Assembly (NCBI GenBank): GCA_001574975.1
Contig: KQ965743.1
Location: forward strand, 247,660-311,659
Source: Gonapodya prolifera JEL478
Taxonomy: Eukaryota > Monoblepharomycota > Monoblepharidomycetes > Monoblepharidales > Gonapodyaceae
DNA length: 64,000 bases
Direction of reading: 5' to 3'
Positions 42,255-54,259 of this stretch are shown here, piece after piece (positions within the stretch are counted from its first letter, which is position 1; every line of letters starts with the position of its first letter). Below the pieces are notes generated by a model. It searched no databases, was not told the DNA's origin, and saw only the letters and a program-made list of their open reading frames with translations. Position numbers and translations under genes: made by a program.

Positions 42255-45200
42255 ATGCGGACAGAGGAAGAGGGCGGGACCGAACTGGACGAACAAACTT
42301 CAACGACCGAGACCGTCCCCGTCTGCTTCTCCTTCCTGTTTTTCTGCAAAATATGTGAAGAAATCGAACGGCACTGGACAGATCGAACCTCCATCGCCCA
42401 AATCGAGCGTGGATGCGCGAGATTTTTCATCGAGTGGACTCGGCGGTACGCCGTCGGCGGCGAACGATGGAGGATGGCGCGCGGGGAGGGCGAATGGGAG
42501 GGGACGTACGAATTGATGAGCTTGGTGTGTCCGGTGAGTGCTTCTCCCCGCCTGTGAAGATACACGAAAAGGTGATCCTGCGGCGACAGTACGCTGACAC
42601 TCGCCGGCGGTACGGAATGAAAGAGAAGACTCTCGCGCCTCTTATTCAGAAGTCGTGTTTTCGGCGCAAGGGGCTGCTTAACGCGGACACGACCTGCGAC
42701 GACCTCGCCGGGCAGGTTGAACAACTCTGGACAAAAGAGTGCATGACCAGCCGCGACACCAAGAGCATCAAGCGCGTGAACGTTCTTTTGGACATGCTAG
42801 CGACCCACTCGCGGTTCAGCAATCTTTTTGGGGACGGCACGGTGGCGCCCAAATGCGACGACACGAGGGAGCGCATCATCCGCGCCTTGTACGAGGACCT
42901 CGGCCCGCTCGAGGCCAAGTGGATGACGAGGATTATTTTGCAGGAAGATAACTTCGGGTTCGCGTCGGCTGGCTTCTGGATGCGTCAGGTCCAGCCTCCC
43001 TATCTCCGTTCGGTGTACCAAACGCGGTTTGACCTCAAGTCGGCATGCGAAATCGTAGACACAATGCGCACGTGCGACGACCTGCTGCCCGAGACATTCA
43101 CGTCGTGGCCTCTTTTACCGTCGCCCCTGTTCCTCGAGCTTCGGACAAAATGGTTCCCCCCACAAGTGGGCAGCCCTCTCCAGCCGGCCGAGTCGCGGCG
43201 GGGACACAGCGTGGGGCATGTCATCACGCAGCTCTCTCGCGCGCGAATTCGGCCTCGCGTTCCCGAAGCTTTCGCGGGGCACCCTCTTTCGGCATTTGAG
43301 GATGCGTCGAAAGCGCACGAGTTGGAGAACTCAGTCGCGGTGCCTGTGCGTGAAATCGCCGCCGAGTTGAAGTACGACGGGGAAAGGATTCAAGTCCACG
43401 TCGACTTGGACGCGGTGCAAGACCCCGTGCATTCGATACAGCTATATAGTCGGTCGGGGAGGAATTCGACCTTTGACCGGTTTAGGGCCCACCCGATTGT
43501 TTTGGGGGGCTTTGGGTCGTATCTGAGGAATGTGCGCGATTTGGGTTTGGATTCTCGAATTGCGGATCGAGCGAGCCAGCTTGCCTCGAAAGCGCGGAGA
43601 CCACGCAGAAATCTTGGACAAGTACTTGACGAGCTCGGTCTGCGCGATCGCTTTAGTCTGTCTGGGGGCAAGGTCTTCTCCCTCAAGAATATTGTCTTGG
43701 ATGGGGAACTACTAGCGTACAACGAGAAGACGAACATGTTGGAAACTATGACGACAGTTTTGCGAGATCATGCTGAGTTCAAGTCCCAGTAAGTCAAAGC
43801 AGATCTGTGTGGTTCAACTGTCGCTGAAAGTACAGTTTTCAGCCCTGATATAGTCTCCGGAACAAGACATTATTACATGGTCTACTTCGACATTCTTATT
43901 CTCAACTCTTACCCTGTCCTGTCGCTTTCTTACACGCGCCGGCGAGCGCTGCTTGAGGCGCTGATCCACCCTATCGAACACTTTGTTAACATTTCTGAGA
44001 TGCGAACTTTCCACCTCCCGCAAACTCGCATGAAGAACAAACCTCTGGAAGACAAAAGAGTCGCCAAAGTGGCGCGCGAGATTAGCACGTATTTTGCCGA
44101 CATCATCGCCCGAAAAGAGGAGGGACTGGTGCTCAAAGCAGTCGATGGCGCTTACGAGCCGGCCGACTCGGGCCACTGGTATAAGCTCAAGACCAACTAC
44201 GTGGCGGGGCTGGGAGACACCATCGACCTTTGTATCGTTGCGTGCGGGTGGCTTCCCGATAGGAAATGGAAAGACAAACAACCGACTGTGTTGAAGCACT
44301 CTGGGAAGATTGGGTCGAGTAAACGAAGGGAGTGGGTCCAAAAGGTTCCAGGAAGACTCTTTGTGGGGGTTCTGGAAAATAAAGAAGAAGTGTGCTCGAA
44401 GGTATGTTCTATGATACTAGTGATGGATGCTGGGACTCCCATATTCCGTCTTTCTGACAGAAAACCAGACCGAGGTTTTCTATTGTGTTTTATGTCGATT
44501 ATGGGTTCACGGAGAACCATTTCAATCGTGTTTTGCGAAGCAAAGCTTATCTGATCCAGAACGTTGGGAAGCCAAAATTGGATTTTGACGTGAATCCGAT
44601 GTGTGAGGAGGCAACGAACGAAATTTCTCACTATTTTTCGAACCCGTTTGTCGTTGAGATCGAAGGCTCCGCGCCAGGGTTTGTCAAGGTCAGTAAAATG
44701 TGTGTACTGCCCCATATGGAACAGTTAACTGTACAGTTATGCAAATCTAGCCCCGTAATGCGCGCTCATGGGCCGTCCGATTCCCAAAAGTCGTGAAGCT
44801 CCGACTTGACGTTGACTGGAAAGAACGTGAAAATCACGTTTTGAGCTTCGACGAGCTTCAACGCACTGCAGAAGAAGCTATCAATATCGGCCGTCGTGCC
44901 TCGCCGGGGGATGTGGAAGATGCAGCAGAGAAGATTGCCGAGCGCATGCCAGAGTATGCCAAAGCTTCGCGACCGTATTCGACGGAGGATTCTTATTCAA
45001 CGAGTCGGAGCAAGTCGACGACAGCAAGCACTTCTACTGGGAATCGAGTCGATGCGGACAGGGTCCAGTCTGGCGAGGAGGAACAAGCGGATGCGGGAGG
45101 AGCTGTTATCTCAAAGAGCACGTTCGACAGACCATTTCTTGTATTCGGCTCCGCAGACGCGGAAACGGATCCGAGATACGATCTACCCACAGATATTCTT

Positions 45201-46260
45201 GATTCATTTTCGGAAGATGAGGTTCTCTCTGACCACGAGTCGATTCAACTTGACGACGATCTCTCCTCCAGCATTGTCCCAGTTCCATTGAGTGGAGCAA
45301 ATCGGGATTTGATTGCGACACCGAAGTCGCGTCCGTCCCTTGCGTACTGGAGCTCTCCTTTGCTCGAATACTATCCGAGACAAAACAATGCCGCAATTGA
45401 TTCACCGATTCCGGCGCGAAGCTCTCCGGTTCTCCTAGGGTTCAACAACAATGACTTCATAACGCGCAGCTCTCCCACTCGCGCTCTCGTCCCGTCCACC
45501 TCAATGAATCTTCTGCCAGGCCCCACCACAACTTCTCCCCGTATCACAGTATGCAAACCCCGGCCTTCCGTCCCTGGCTCCGACGATGATTTGCTCACTA
45601 CACTCGCGTCATTCAAATCCGCCAACTATGCTTTTGCCTCTGTCCTAAACCTTCTCCCAGAGGACATGTCTCAGCTCGCTCAAGCGAGTCAGGCTTTGAA
45701 CCTCAACGTTGTGTCACCTGACGCGGTCCTTTTTGTCGTGGGATGCGGCGCGTGGGTCACAGAAAAGAGAAACGGGATCTTGCTGGTAGACGGGGGTGAC
45801 GGGGGTGTTAGTGGATCAAGAGCCGTGGAGTGGATCAGGGAGAAGACGAGGTGGGTTCTGTTTAGAGGGATGCAGTGACGTGCCCCAACAGTCCTTCTTG
45901 TGTAGGACCATCATGCCATCTCTTTCAACGACGTCCATATCAGTCTACGACTACAGGATAATCTACGATCTTGGTGACCTTCATGCTGAGTTCGGACCCA
46001 AAGTTCCATCATCCTCAAACACCACGAAATCCAAGCGTGTACGTAACAACGAGGTGGACACAGCAGGTTGTGAGAACGAGCCTCCGCGGAAACGTGCCGC
46101 AAAAGCGAACAGCGGGACGCCTAGGATGCGATCGAATACTTCGAAACACGTCGTGAGCGTTCGACCTCAGACGACAGCAGCAGGAGTCGAAGAGATGATC
46201 AAGGTGAAGGAGATGAAAGAGAAACACCTGATATGGTGCCAAGTCGTCACGTATTTTTGA
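42255..46260 (+). CDS. ATP-dependent DNA ligase (fungal Lig4/Adl1-like)
   Basis: NTP-transferase DNA ligase that seals nicks, close to a fungal-only group related to ligase IV (S. pombe Adl1 type). The N-terminal domain begins FSFLFFCKICEEIERHW and continues RRRYGMKEKTLAPLIQKS. The adenylation motif I is AAELKYDGERIQVH (lysine nucleophile in KYDG), with motif III QLYSRSGRNSTF, motif IIIa MVYFDILILN and motif IV EEGLVLKAVDG, then WYKLKTNY (motif V). The OB-fold has KTRPRFSIVFYV and ARSWAVRFPKVVKLR. A long disordered region follows, then a BRCT-like end (VVSPDAVLFVVGCGAWVTE, SRAVEWIREKTR). Unspliced it stops at 45878. An in-phase intron near 45851-45905 instead adds a basic tail with PPRKRAAK up to 46260, so the end is uncertain. 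Confidence 0.85.
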
Positions 46261-46354
46261 TTGCATTGTGGAGAGGACGTGAACTTTGCATAAGTTTTCT
46301 CTTCACGGTATACTAGTTTGCAACACTTCTTGTATCGCATTGCTTGTATTTATT

Positions 46355-46891
46355 TCAACCATTGTTGCTTCCTTCTTCCTCCGACTGTTGCGAGACGCCT
46401 TGGCCCGATGATGGTGCGTGGTCGCCCTCAGAACCGGATCCTCTCTCCGCGCGGTGGTCTAGCTCCCACGCGCGAGCTTTGAGCTTATTTGCAAGCCTAT
46501 TATCTCTTTCAATATCGGGCGTTGTGTCCTCTGGCGGAAGTTCGGGGAGACTCGAGTCGGGAGCCGCGAAAAGAACACCGAGTTGGTGAGGAACTTGAGC
46601 GTTCCAAGACCAGTTCTGCTGTGAAAGAAAGCCCGTCAAGCGTGAGCTGACAGTTTCGGGGGAGAGCTTCTATGAACAACTTGCCGCCAGTTCCTCATGA
46701 TGGTCTTCGACAGGAAAGTCCACCTTGTCCAGATCCCCCAAAAGCCCACTCTTCTCTCCTTCATCGTTTCCGGGCTGTTCATCTTTGGATTGTGTGACGT
46801 AATCCTGTGCAAGCTGGAAGAGATGTTTTGCTCGCAGACTGGCAGGATCCGTGAAAGGATCTTCAGGTGGAGGATCTCTGCTTTCGCTCAT
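46355..46891 (-). CDS. Small acidic protein, unrecognised
   Basis: From ATG at 46891: MSESRDPPPEDPFTDPASLR, KHLFQLAQDYVTQSKDE, then an acidic stretch. An intron near 46622-46680 leads to NWSWNAQVPHQLGVLFAAPD, ERDNRLANKLKARAWELDHR and a Ser/Gly/Glu tail. The second exon can be read in two frames and the donor is not certain, so the C-terminus is approximate. Total about 165 residues. No domain recognised. Confidence 0.4.
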
Positions 46892-47131
46892 GTGGATGGA
46901 ATGGTTTTGAAATTGGACTGATCGGAAAATGCAAGGGAGTGAGGCTTGGGAGGCAAAAGCTGGTTCCTGATTCGGGAAAATTTTCAGACTCCAGAAGTTT
47001 GGTAGCAGAACCTTTGCATCGTAGAATTTCGGGAAAATTTCATAGTGATTACCGAGGCGTCCGACCTTTTGTTTCACAAGGGAAACGGACGAGGCGATGG
47101 TAAGAAGAGCACCGATGCGTCAGATAACAGC

Positions 47132-47349
47132 ATGTCCAGGGATTCCCGTTTGGGTTACCGCTCATCCGTTCATCTTAACGTCCAGGACGCTGCCCGCGCT
47201 ACAACGCTGTTACGACGGTTCGTGCTCGGCGAGGGTACAGAGTGCAATCTCTTGGCTTTATTTTTTTCTCTACAGTCGCTCGTCTGTGGGAAATAGTGAT
47301 TCTCCGCCCGTTCAATCTGCGAATATCACAACAGCTGTCAACACTTTGA
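47132..47349 (+). CDS. Possible micro-protein of about 58 residues
   Basis: ATG at 47132 gives MSRDSRLGYRSSVHLNVQDA and ATTLLRRFVLGE. A 41-nt intron with a strong polypyrimidine tract (TTTTTTTCTCTACAG) joins in phase to VARLWEIVILRPFNLRISQQ and a stop at 47347-47349. The amphipathic, Leu/Arg-rich helix and the good acceptor suggest a real gene, perhaps a small organelle-membrane protein. An upstream ATG at 47097 reads a different frame and cannot be excluded. Weakly supported. Confidence 0.3.
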
Positions 47350-47797
47350 AAACATCCGACCCGAGCTTTGTGTCCAAAATTGTTGCTGCGCTGCCGCTGG
47401 TGTCTCCACACGGCAACGCTACCGATTCGAAAGCTCACTATGGCTGGGATATCTGGCAGGGGTTGTTTCCTGCACGCGTTTGAATTCTGCATTACTTTTG
47501 GAGTGGCATCTGTGTGAATGTGTACAGTGTATTGCAACTTTTGTGTGTACATACTTCAGAAGTCAATCTTCCCCCCTGGTTTTGATTGGTGTTCACAGAC
47601 CAACGCTTCATACTATCCGTGCAGGAGGAGAACTTGGAACTTTCTGTATCCATGAGCAGCTGGTGTTGTATTTGTTTCTCAAAGTGATAAATTGATATCT
47701 ACATCCATTGAAGTGAAGAAGTCACAAAACAATGCAAATAACATGCAAAATACGCCCTGGTACAGTCTCAATGCTCCGATCTCTCCCCACCCTTCTG
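47350..47797. other. Intergenic region, no gene seen
   Basis: About 450 nt before the 3' end of MDM34. It is AT-rich, with no convincing exon. An overlapping frame on the + strand runs to 47483 without splicing and carries no recognised motif. Confidence 0.5.
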
Positions 47798-50700
47798 TCA
47801 TCGAACCCACACCTCAGAGGCACCACTACCTGCGCCTCTTAATTGTCCCCCATTTCGTGACCCTGCCCCGCTACCCCCCCGCGACGAAGCAGCGCTCCCA
47901 GAAGACACCACGGATCCAGGTCCCTTACGGCCTTCCACAGATCCGCCTCCGCCTCCACCTCCTCCGCTCCCATTAACGGTCACCAACGCTGGCGCCGATG
48001 CCGACAACTCCCTTCCCACGTTTGCGGGTACCTGCAATGGCGAGTGAGGATGCGATATGGCAAGACCGGCCCCGTACGTCGACAAAGGAGACCGCGGCAG
48101 AGGAGACGGGCTCCCTGGCAACGGAGGCGGCGACGTGATCCTCGAGACCACCTGAGAAGTCGTCAGCCGCGGAGGAGTCGTTGTCGCGGGCGATGTCGCG
48201 CCAATCCCAACCGGCGACAACGGGTAACCTTTCCATGCAAGTGCAGCTGGCCCCCCGGCCGTCTCCGCGCCTGTCACGCTCACAGCGCCCGCGCCCACCT
48301 TCCACGCCCGCAGCTCCTCCGCTGCACGACCCATGGCAGGCTCCGACCTTACAGAGCCCGCTCCATCCCACGAGGACCCAGCCTCGGACCCGTCGTCGGT
48401 CTCGCTGGCAGCCACCGCACTCGCCGCCCGCGACAGAGAGCCTCGAGTCTTATTGGGAGACAAGGCCTTGTTCGTCGGAGATGTCGCGGGCCATAGTCCC
48501 ACTCCGGGCACCGCCGTCGCTGGGAGCTTCACCCTGCGAATTCTCCGCGGGACAGGGGTTGTCCGGCTCGTACCCAGGCTTCCCCTCAAGTCCTCCAGTG
48601 GTGGTGCTGCGGCTGGCGACCCTACGGCGCTCCCTTTCCGACCTGGGGGCCTCGGGGTTGTTCGGTACGCCACCAGATCCGGAAGCATGGTGTGTGGGGA
48701 TATAGTGAGTGGCCACGTGCACAGGTTGGTAAGATGCACTGCAGGCCCGGACGCGGTGGACAACACGACAGGGCGGGCCAGATCGACTTCTGCTGTCGAA
48801 CCCATCGTGATGGCCAGCGGGGTGACGGGTCGGCGTATGGGTGGATGGAGGGGCCGCACGAAACGCCACAGGGCTTCTCCGCCTGGGGCCGCTTTTGAGG
48901 GGAAAGGGAATCCTTCTGATGCTGTCGAGTCCCACCCCACTCGTCCGACCATCTGGGGAAACGAGCTCGCCCGGCTGTGGTTCGACAGAGCCGGATGGAG
49001 CACGACTGGAGACCCAGGGCTCGTCGCAGCGTGGTGGTGCTCCCGCCCTGTAGTGCTCCCCACCGCACTCCCATTTGACCTCGGGTTCCTCGAACTTCCC
49101 GGCCCCACCCATCCCTCCGATGCAGTCTCGCTGCCACTCTCTCCACCTGAGGATCTCCTGCTCACGGTCCACAAGCCCTCTCCACTCGCCGTCCTCACCA
49201 GCCTCTCATCACCGGCACCGCCGCTGCCATCGATTGGTCCGCTCCCCCGTCTGCGAAGCCCAGCTATCTGCGCCCGCGTCAGCGCGGCTGGACATTCAAG
49301 ATGTTCCATCAGATCACCGACCCCGGCCAAGCCTTCCCCTGGCCCCGGAACCAGTAGCCCAACTGTTCTCGCAACTCCACCCTTTCTCGCCGCCGCTCCC
49401 CATCCCTTTCCCTTTCCCTTCCCTCTCACCGATCTCGCCAACGGAGTGTTTAACCCTCTATGCAGCACAAATTCCCCACCGTCGCCCCCACCCGCCGCAT
49501 CCCCCAAGTCCCTCAATGCCTCCCATGGTTCATTGCCCACCCACCGCGTCGACCACCGCCGTGTGTCCCCAACGGGACCTGCACCAATCGGGGCCGTCGG
49601 GGCTGAAGACGACCACCACCGCTCGTGAGCGGCGGGTCCAGCATGCGATCCCGACCCGTGCGGTAGGGAAAGACTGCTAACTGGCTCCCCGCCCACGGCC
49701 ACAGGCGGGGTGAAGTAGTACCGCTCTGCGTCTGCTGCAATGTCCCCGAAGAACCCGCTGTCCAGCGACGGGCCAAGTCTCGGGGACGTCGAGGAGGACC
49801 CCGCGGTGGACCGCGGGGGTCGGGTGGGAGAAGGTGCAGCGATTGTCACTGAGGCAGTCGCTGTGTGCCTGTGTCGAGAGGTGGACGCACTGTCGGGGTC
49901 GTCGGACGAGGACGCCGAAGACGCCGCAGAGGAAGGCACATGTATGCCACGCCTGCGGGCATCTGCGCGGCGGGCTTCTCGTGCCAGGTTGTCAAAGGCG
50001 GAAGGGGGAAGGGTCGAATCTGAGTGGAGGTCGGGTGAGGATGTGGAAGAGGAGGAGGTATGTATGGTGTCGGAAGGTCCTGTCCCGTTGCCCTTCCCCG
50101 CATTGACTTGAGACATCATCTGCAAGCTGATCCCGTGGATCAAATTTGGTAAGTCGTCCGCGAATAATTTTCTGAGTTGGTTCTCAATGGTTGCCTGCAA
50201 GAATCTTCGAACGTTGTCCACACCGTCAAAAGACGATGACACCTGGACCGAGTCGAGAGGGTCTGTTTTGAAGGACAGGGTCACGCCCTTGTGCCGGTCC
50301 ACGACGAGGGCCGCGATCCCCCGCAGACGCAGACAGGATATACGTATTGTCATTGGAACAAGGAGAGGGGAGGAAGCAGCCAGGGGGGCTGTGCGAGGGC
50401 GGAGGGTGCGGGGATGGGTAGGCTTCGGAGGCTGAAGAGGGTTGGCCTGTGTGTATTTCGAATAGCGTCAGGAGCGACAGTGATAGAGGCTCGGCTCCAC
50501 TCGACACTCACCTGCACCTGCGTCTGCAAAATCAAGTATGCGTCTCCATTATACGTCAGCTTGAAGATCCCCCTGAATTTTTCGTCGGTCAGCTCGCCAA
50601 TCTCCAGCATTTCTAGTTCGGGGGGCTGCGGTGGGAAATGAACATACAACGGTGTGAGTCACAAACGTGATTGGATACCAGCTCTCTGACGTCCATCTTC

Positions 50701-50937
50701 GATTGGCACACACGTAATCTTCCAATGCCACATAGCAAGCTCCAGTGCCCACCCCCAATATAACCTATAAAGTCTAACACGCACCTTTGTTCCCAAATCC
50801 ATCTCCTTGACTTCAATCCTCCCCGCAATCTTGGACGGCCTACCCTCACCCTCCCTATTGAGTGCCCGCTCAAGTTGCTCTGAAGCATGGTCGACGAAGC
50901 GCTGGTCGAAGCGCGGCCAGTTGAAGCGGAAGGCCAT
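47798..50937 (-). CDS. MDM34: ERMES subunit Mdm34 with an unusually long disordered tail
   Basis: Mitochondrial outer-membrane component of the ER-mitochondria encounter structure, which moves lipid between membranes. The start [20 protein letters not shown] and [16 protein letters not shown] splice to [20 protein letters not shown] and [18 protein letters not shown], then across a third junction to [39 protein letters not shown] and [20 protein letters not shown]. This is the full SMP lipid-binding domain in Mdm34 order. The tail of about 700 residues is Gly/Ser/Pro-rich and GC-rich, with no recognised domain, making the protein nearly 1000 residues against roughly 450-700 in typical fungi. 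Introns lie near 50633-50784 and 50430-50511. Confidence 0.93.
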
Positions 50938-51592
50938 GGCGGGGGAGGAGGAAGCTGGAGTGGGAGAGAGTTAGTTGAGGAGTCTGGTAGAGCCACACGA
51001 GACACATCTCGTGCGTTTCTCAGATTTGTTTGCAACGGCTTTCGTTGTATTCGTCCTTCCATGAAAACCGTGCAAATGTAACGCTCCAACAAACGGAAGT
51101 TGGACCAGACTGACAAGCCATCCCCGTGTATTCACCGGTCGTTCGGAGAGATTTTGCGCACATAAAGTCCTTCGAAATTCATCGTGCTTGCACTCGAGGT
51201 CTTCATTCCACATGGACTCCCATCCCAACGTTCGGGTTCTATCCCATCACTTCGGGTCCCGAAGCTTCCAGTACCATTTGTCCCACTGCATCCTATCATT
51301 ATTTCCGCTTTCTCCCGTAGCCTTCCAGTGTCCAAACCGTGGTGAGGGGCGTTTGCGTGGATATCTCGCTCCTCCCGCATTTCTAGTCTCCCACACCCTT
51401 GCTTCCGTTCCTAGTATCGTTATACCAGTCGTATTGTCTTTCAACTCTTTTCCATTGTCCCTGTATCCGGTCAACTGCCGTCCCAACCCGTTGAGCTCCC
51501 ATCCCGACTCCCCTTTCTTCGCACCTTTCTCTCCTAACCACTTCCCTTCTTCACCTTCCGCAATCCCTCCCCACCGCCCAGCCAAAGTCTAC
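50938..51592. other. Intergenic region, no gene supported
   Basis: About 650 nt upstream of MDM34. The + strand has a 178-codon open frame (51188-51724) of Ser/Pro/His/Phe-rich low-complexity sequence with no homology signs, which I treat as chance. Confidence 0.5.
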
Positions 51593-52250
51593 TCACTCCA
51601 CTGTTCCTCTCCTGCAACACCTTTCCACAACGATTCCGACCCTTCGCCTCGGGATCACTTCGGCGAGCACACCACCAGCTCCAGGTTGCCGAACCAGCAA
51701 TGGTGCAGAGCACGGAGATGGTAAAAAATGGGATTGAAGGGTCCTGCGTATGTGGATTGCTGGTGTCAATCTCTGTTGTGAAATCTGCAAATTGTGGTGG
51801 AGTCAGTCATCTTCCTCCCTCGGTCCAAACCCTTATTCCTTTTTGCAAGTGGATGCCACTTCTGCTGCCTCTTCGTCCTAATCAAAGCTGATAAATGTGC
51901 GATTTTATATATTGTCCACTGGAGTTACCCTCACCTCCACTTGTACGATCCATTCATCATGTACACCTTTGGCCTTCTCAGGCGTATATCTTTTGGCATG
52001 TTTGAACTCGTGTTCATGGTCGCGCTCAGGATCAGGTTGAATAGACCTCCCTCGTCAGTGAAACCAGGTAGAAACACCGAAGCCCCGACCGACATTAGCA
52101 AATTTCCACGCTTGTCGAGAGGTTTTTGGTGGTACAGTGAAGACATTGAAATAGTTGTTTGCATGGGCCTTTAGTATTGCATTGAGCCTAATTTTGGAAT
52201 CTCACGCGAGTCATCACCTGGCCACAGTCCGCCGTGACATCCACGCTCAT
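51593..52250 (-). CDS. Possible small spliced gene, unrecognised
   Basis: Suggestive exon pieces on the minus strand: MSVDVTADCGQVMTR from ATG at 52250, a 37-nt intron containing TACTAA, then AHANNYFNVFTVPPKTSRQA and WKFANVGRGFGVSTW. Another frame holds DPERDHEHEFKHAKRYTPEK and GVHDEWIVQVE. A third exon after a good acceptor near 51790 could contain a membrane helix (FFTISVLCTIAGSATWSWWC), but phases do not join all three cleanly. The pieces look like real coding sequence of a small organelle or membrane protein, yet the exon chain is unresolved. Confidence 0.3.
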
Positions 52251-52275
52251 CCGGTCGTTAAGCAAACATTCCCAC

Positions 52276-54100
52276 ATGATGGATCGCTTACGTGGATTTA
52301 TCTCGCGATTTCATCGGACGCGTCCACCCATCCTCCCTGCACTCGTAGTTATTCTCCCCCTCGTCCTCGCACTCCCAAACCTTGCAGCATCGCAAGTCCC
52401 ATTCACGGGCTCCGTAATATCATTCGTCGCATCCTACGGCTCAATCACCACGGTGGCCTATGGGTCGTTTGGCGAGCTCTACATGTGGGTCATACGGCAA
52501 TGTGTTGGGGATTGAGACTCAAGAGGTGAAGAGGACTTAAGGGGAGACGATGCTCGTAGGAAACATAAAAACGATGCTGGATGCGCGGAAGTTTCGCAGC
52601 GAGATAGCATGGACGGTACGCAACCGACGGGACGGACACGTGGGAACATGTGGCTGTGCAGGCTAAGAACATCACAAACCCATAACAATCCACCACCTCT
52701 TTACCATTCACCGCTACACCCAGACAACCCCGCTACGATAACCTCCGTGTCACCTTACGCAACGTTTCCGCGGGCGATGCAGACCTCCAGGGACGCCCAT
52801 TCACGGCACAAATCACAACTGGTGTGCCAGGGGTGGGTTTTTGCTGCAAAGAACATTCAGGATGCGGCGCATTTTAAACCTGTACCTTCGGGGTTGGTTT
52901 TATGGTCATCGCTTCATCCCTCTCCTCCCCATCGCACTCAATACGTCTCCCATAAACACATCCACGTCCTCATCACCCAAATCCGACACTCACCAGCTAC
53001 TCCCCGTCGGTTTCAACCTCACTTTCCTCTCCACTTCTTCCCCCACCTTGACCTCACTGCTCAACCTCACGCTGCAACTCTTCCCCTCCTTCGCTCTACC
53101 TGCGGGTTCGAGCCTTCTCCTGCTTCGCTGGTCGCCCTCGGACTCCATGTGGCTCTCCCTACCTCCGATAGACACCACAGGATGGGGAAATATGACGGGA
53201 GCGCGGCTAAGGGGCTCTAGGTTCGAGCTGAACGGGCAAGGAGTGTACGCTGTTGCTACAGCAGCTTCGGGAGCAGCCCTACCGGTTGCGTGGGGTACTA
53301 AGGTGCGTTTGCGAGTTGGCTGGACAGGGTGAAGAGGAGGGATACTACACGGAGTGTAAAATATGGTATGAAGAGATCCACACAGAATTGGGGAACGAGT
53401 GCACATGTGAGGTCGACATGACATACTCCCACAGCGCTTCACAAACCGTTTTCCCAGATCCGGTACAACCCCTCAACGCCTCTCACGCTCATTCTCCCCC
53501 AAACCACCGCCCCGCCCAACGTTACCTCATACACACCCCACTCACTCACCATTTCCTTCACATCTAACCTTTCTCAAACCATCACGCCCGTATCCCTCCT
53601 CGACCCGCCACCATACACAAACGTCCGGCTCATCTGGGGCGCCGCCGTCACGCTGGCAACAGACCTGCAGGCTTGGGACGACTCGGCTCGCGTCGTCGTT
53701 TCGGCCACTGTGGGGAGCTCTGCGTGGGTCGTGGGCCTGAACGGAGCAGCTGCGCAGGGAGCGGTTGATCTGGGCAGTGTGACGTGGATGTGAGGGTGGT
53801 CCCATTTCATGGTTTTGAAAACTGAACAAGATTTTCGACGAATGACCCATACAGGTCCTTCAACGTGTACAACGCTGCCCGGTGGGATAAATTGGACTCG
53901 TCTGTTAATGCCCCGGCGCGGGTGAGATCTGTCGCTTCGTCACTCACCCGATTACGGGTTCGTGCTGACCGACTCCGTCTTCCCTTTGGACCCACACGCT
54001 GCAGACGGTCATGTCAGCCAATGTATCGTATGCACCGGTTCTCGCGCTGGGGGCCTACGACAGCAGTTCGGGAAAGCCCACGAGGACGGTATTCTTCTGA
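52276..54100 (+). CDS. Secreted or membrane-anchored glycoprotein, unrecognised
   Basis: The N-terminus MMDRLRGFISRFHRTRPPIL and the hydrophobic LPALVVILPLVLALPNLAA form a signal sequence or type II anchor. Spliced exons then give a strand-rich lumenal domain: GSITTVAYGSFGELYI, RYDNLRVTLRNVSAGDADLQ, LLPVGFNLTFLSTSS, LNLTLQLFPSFALPAGSS, MTGARLRGSRFELNGQGVYA, PNVTSYTPHSLTISFTSNLS, VTWMSFNVYNAARWDKL and VMSANVSYAPVLALGAYDSS. At least seven N-x-S/T sequons are visible. Introns near 52489-52727, 52850-53000, 53305-53427, 53792-53852 and 53931-54006 keep phase. No family recognised. A cell-wall or ER-lumen role is a guess. Confidence 0.6.
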
Positions 54101-54259
54101 AAGGTTGGAGAGGACCCGGGCAAATGGAAGTCAGGGAATAGGACGAAGAGGATATTCACACAGTTTTGACGACCGTTGCTTCACGACACATGGATCAGGC
54201 TCGTACCATAATCACCACAGCTCCCACAATGATATTTTATTTGCAAATGAATCAAATCA

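Noticed and set aside
48333-49628. 431-codon open frame on the + strand
   Set aside because: Antisense to the GC-rich, low-complexity tail of MDM34. Its Pro/Ser/Arg composition mirrors the codons beneath it.
51188-51724. 178-codon Ser/Pro/Phe-rich frame
   Set aside because: Pyrimidine-rich low-complexity DNA upstream of genes. No domain, no splice context, no start context of note.
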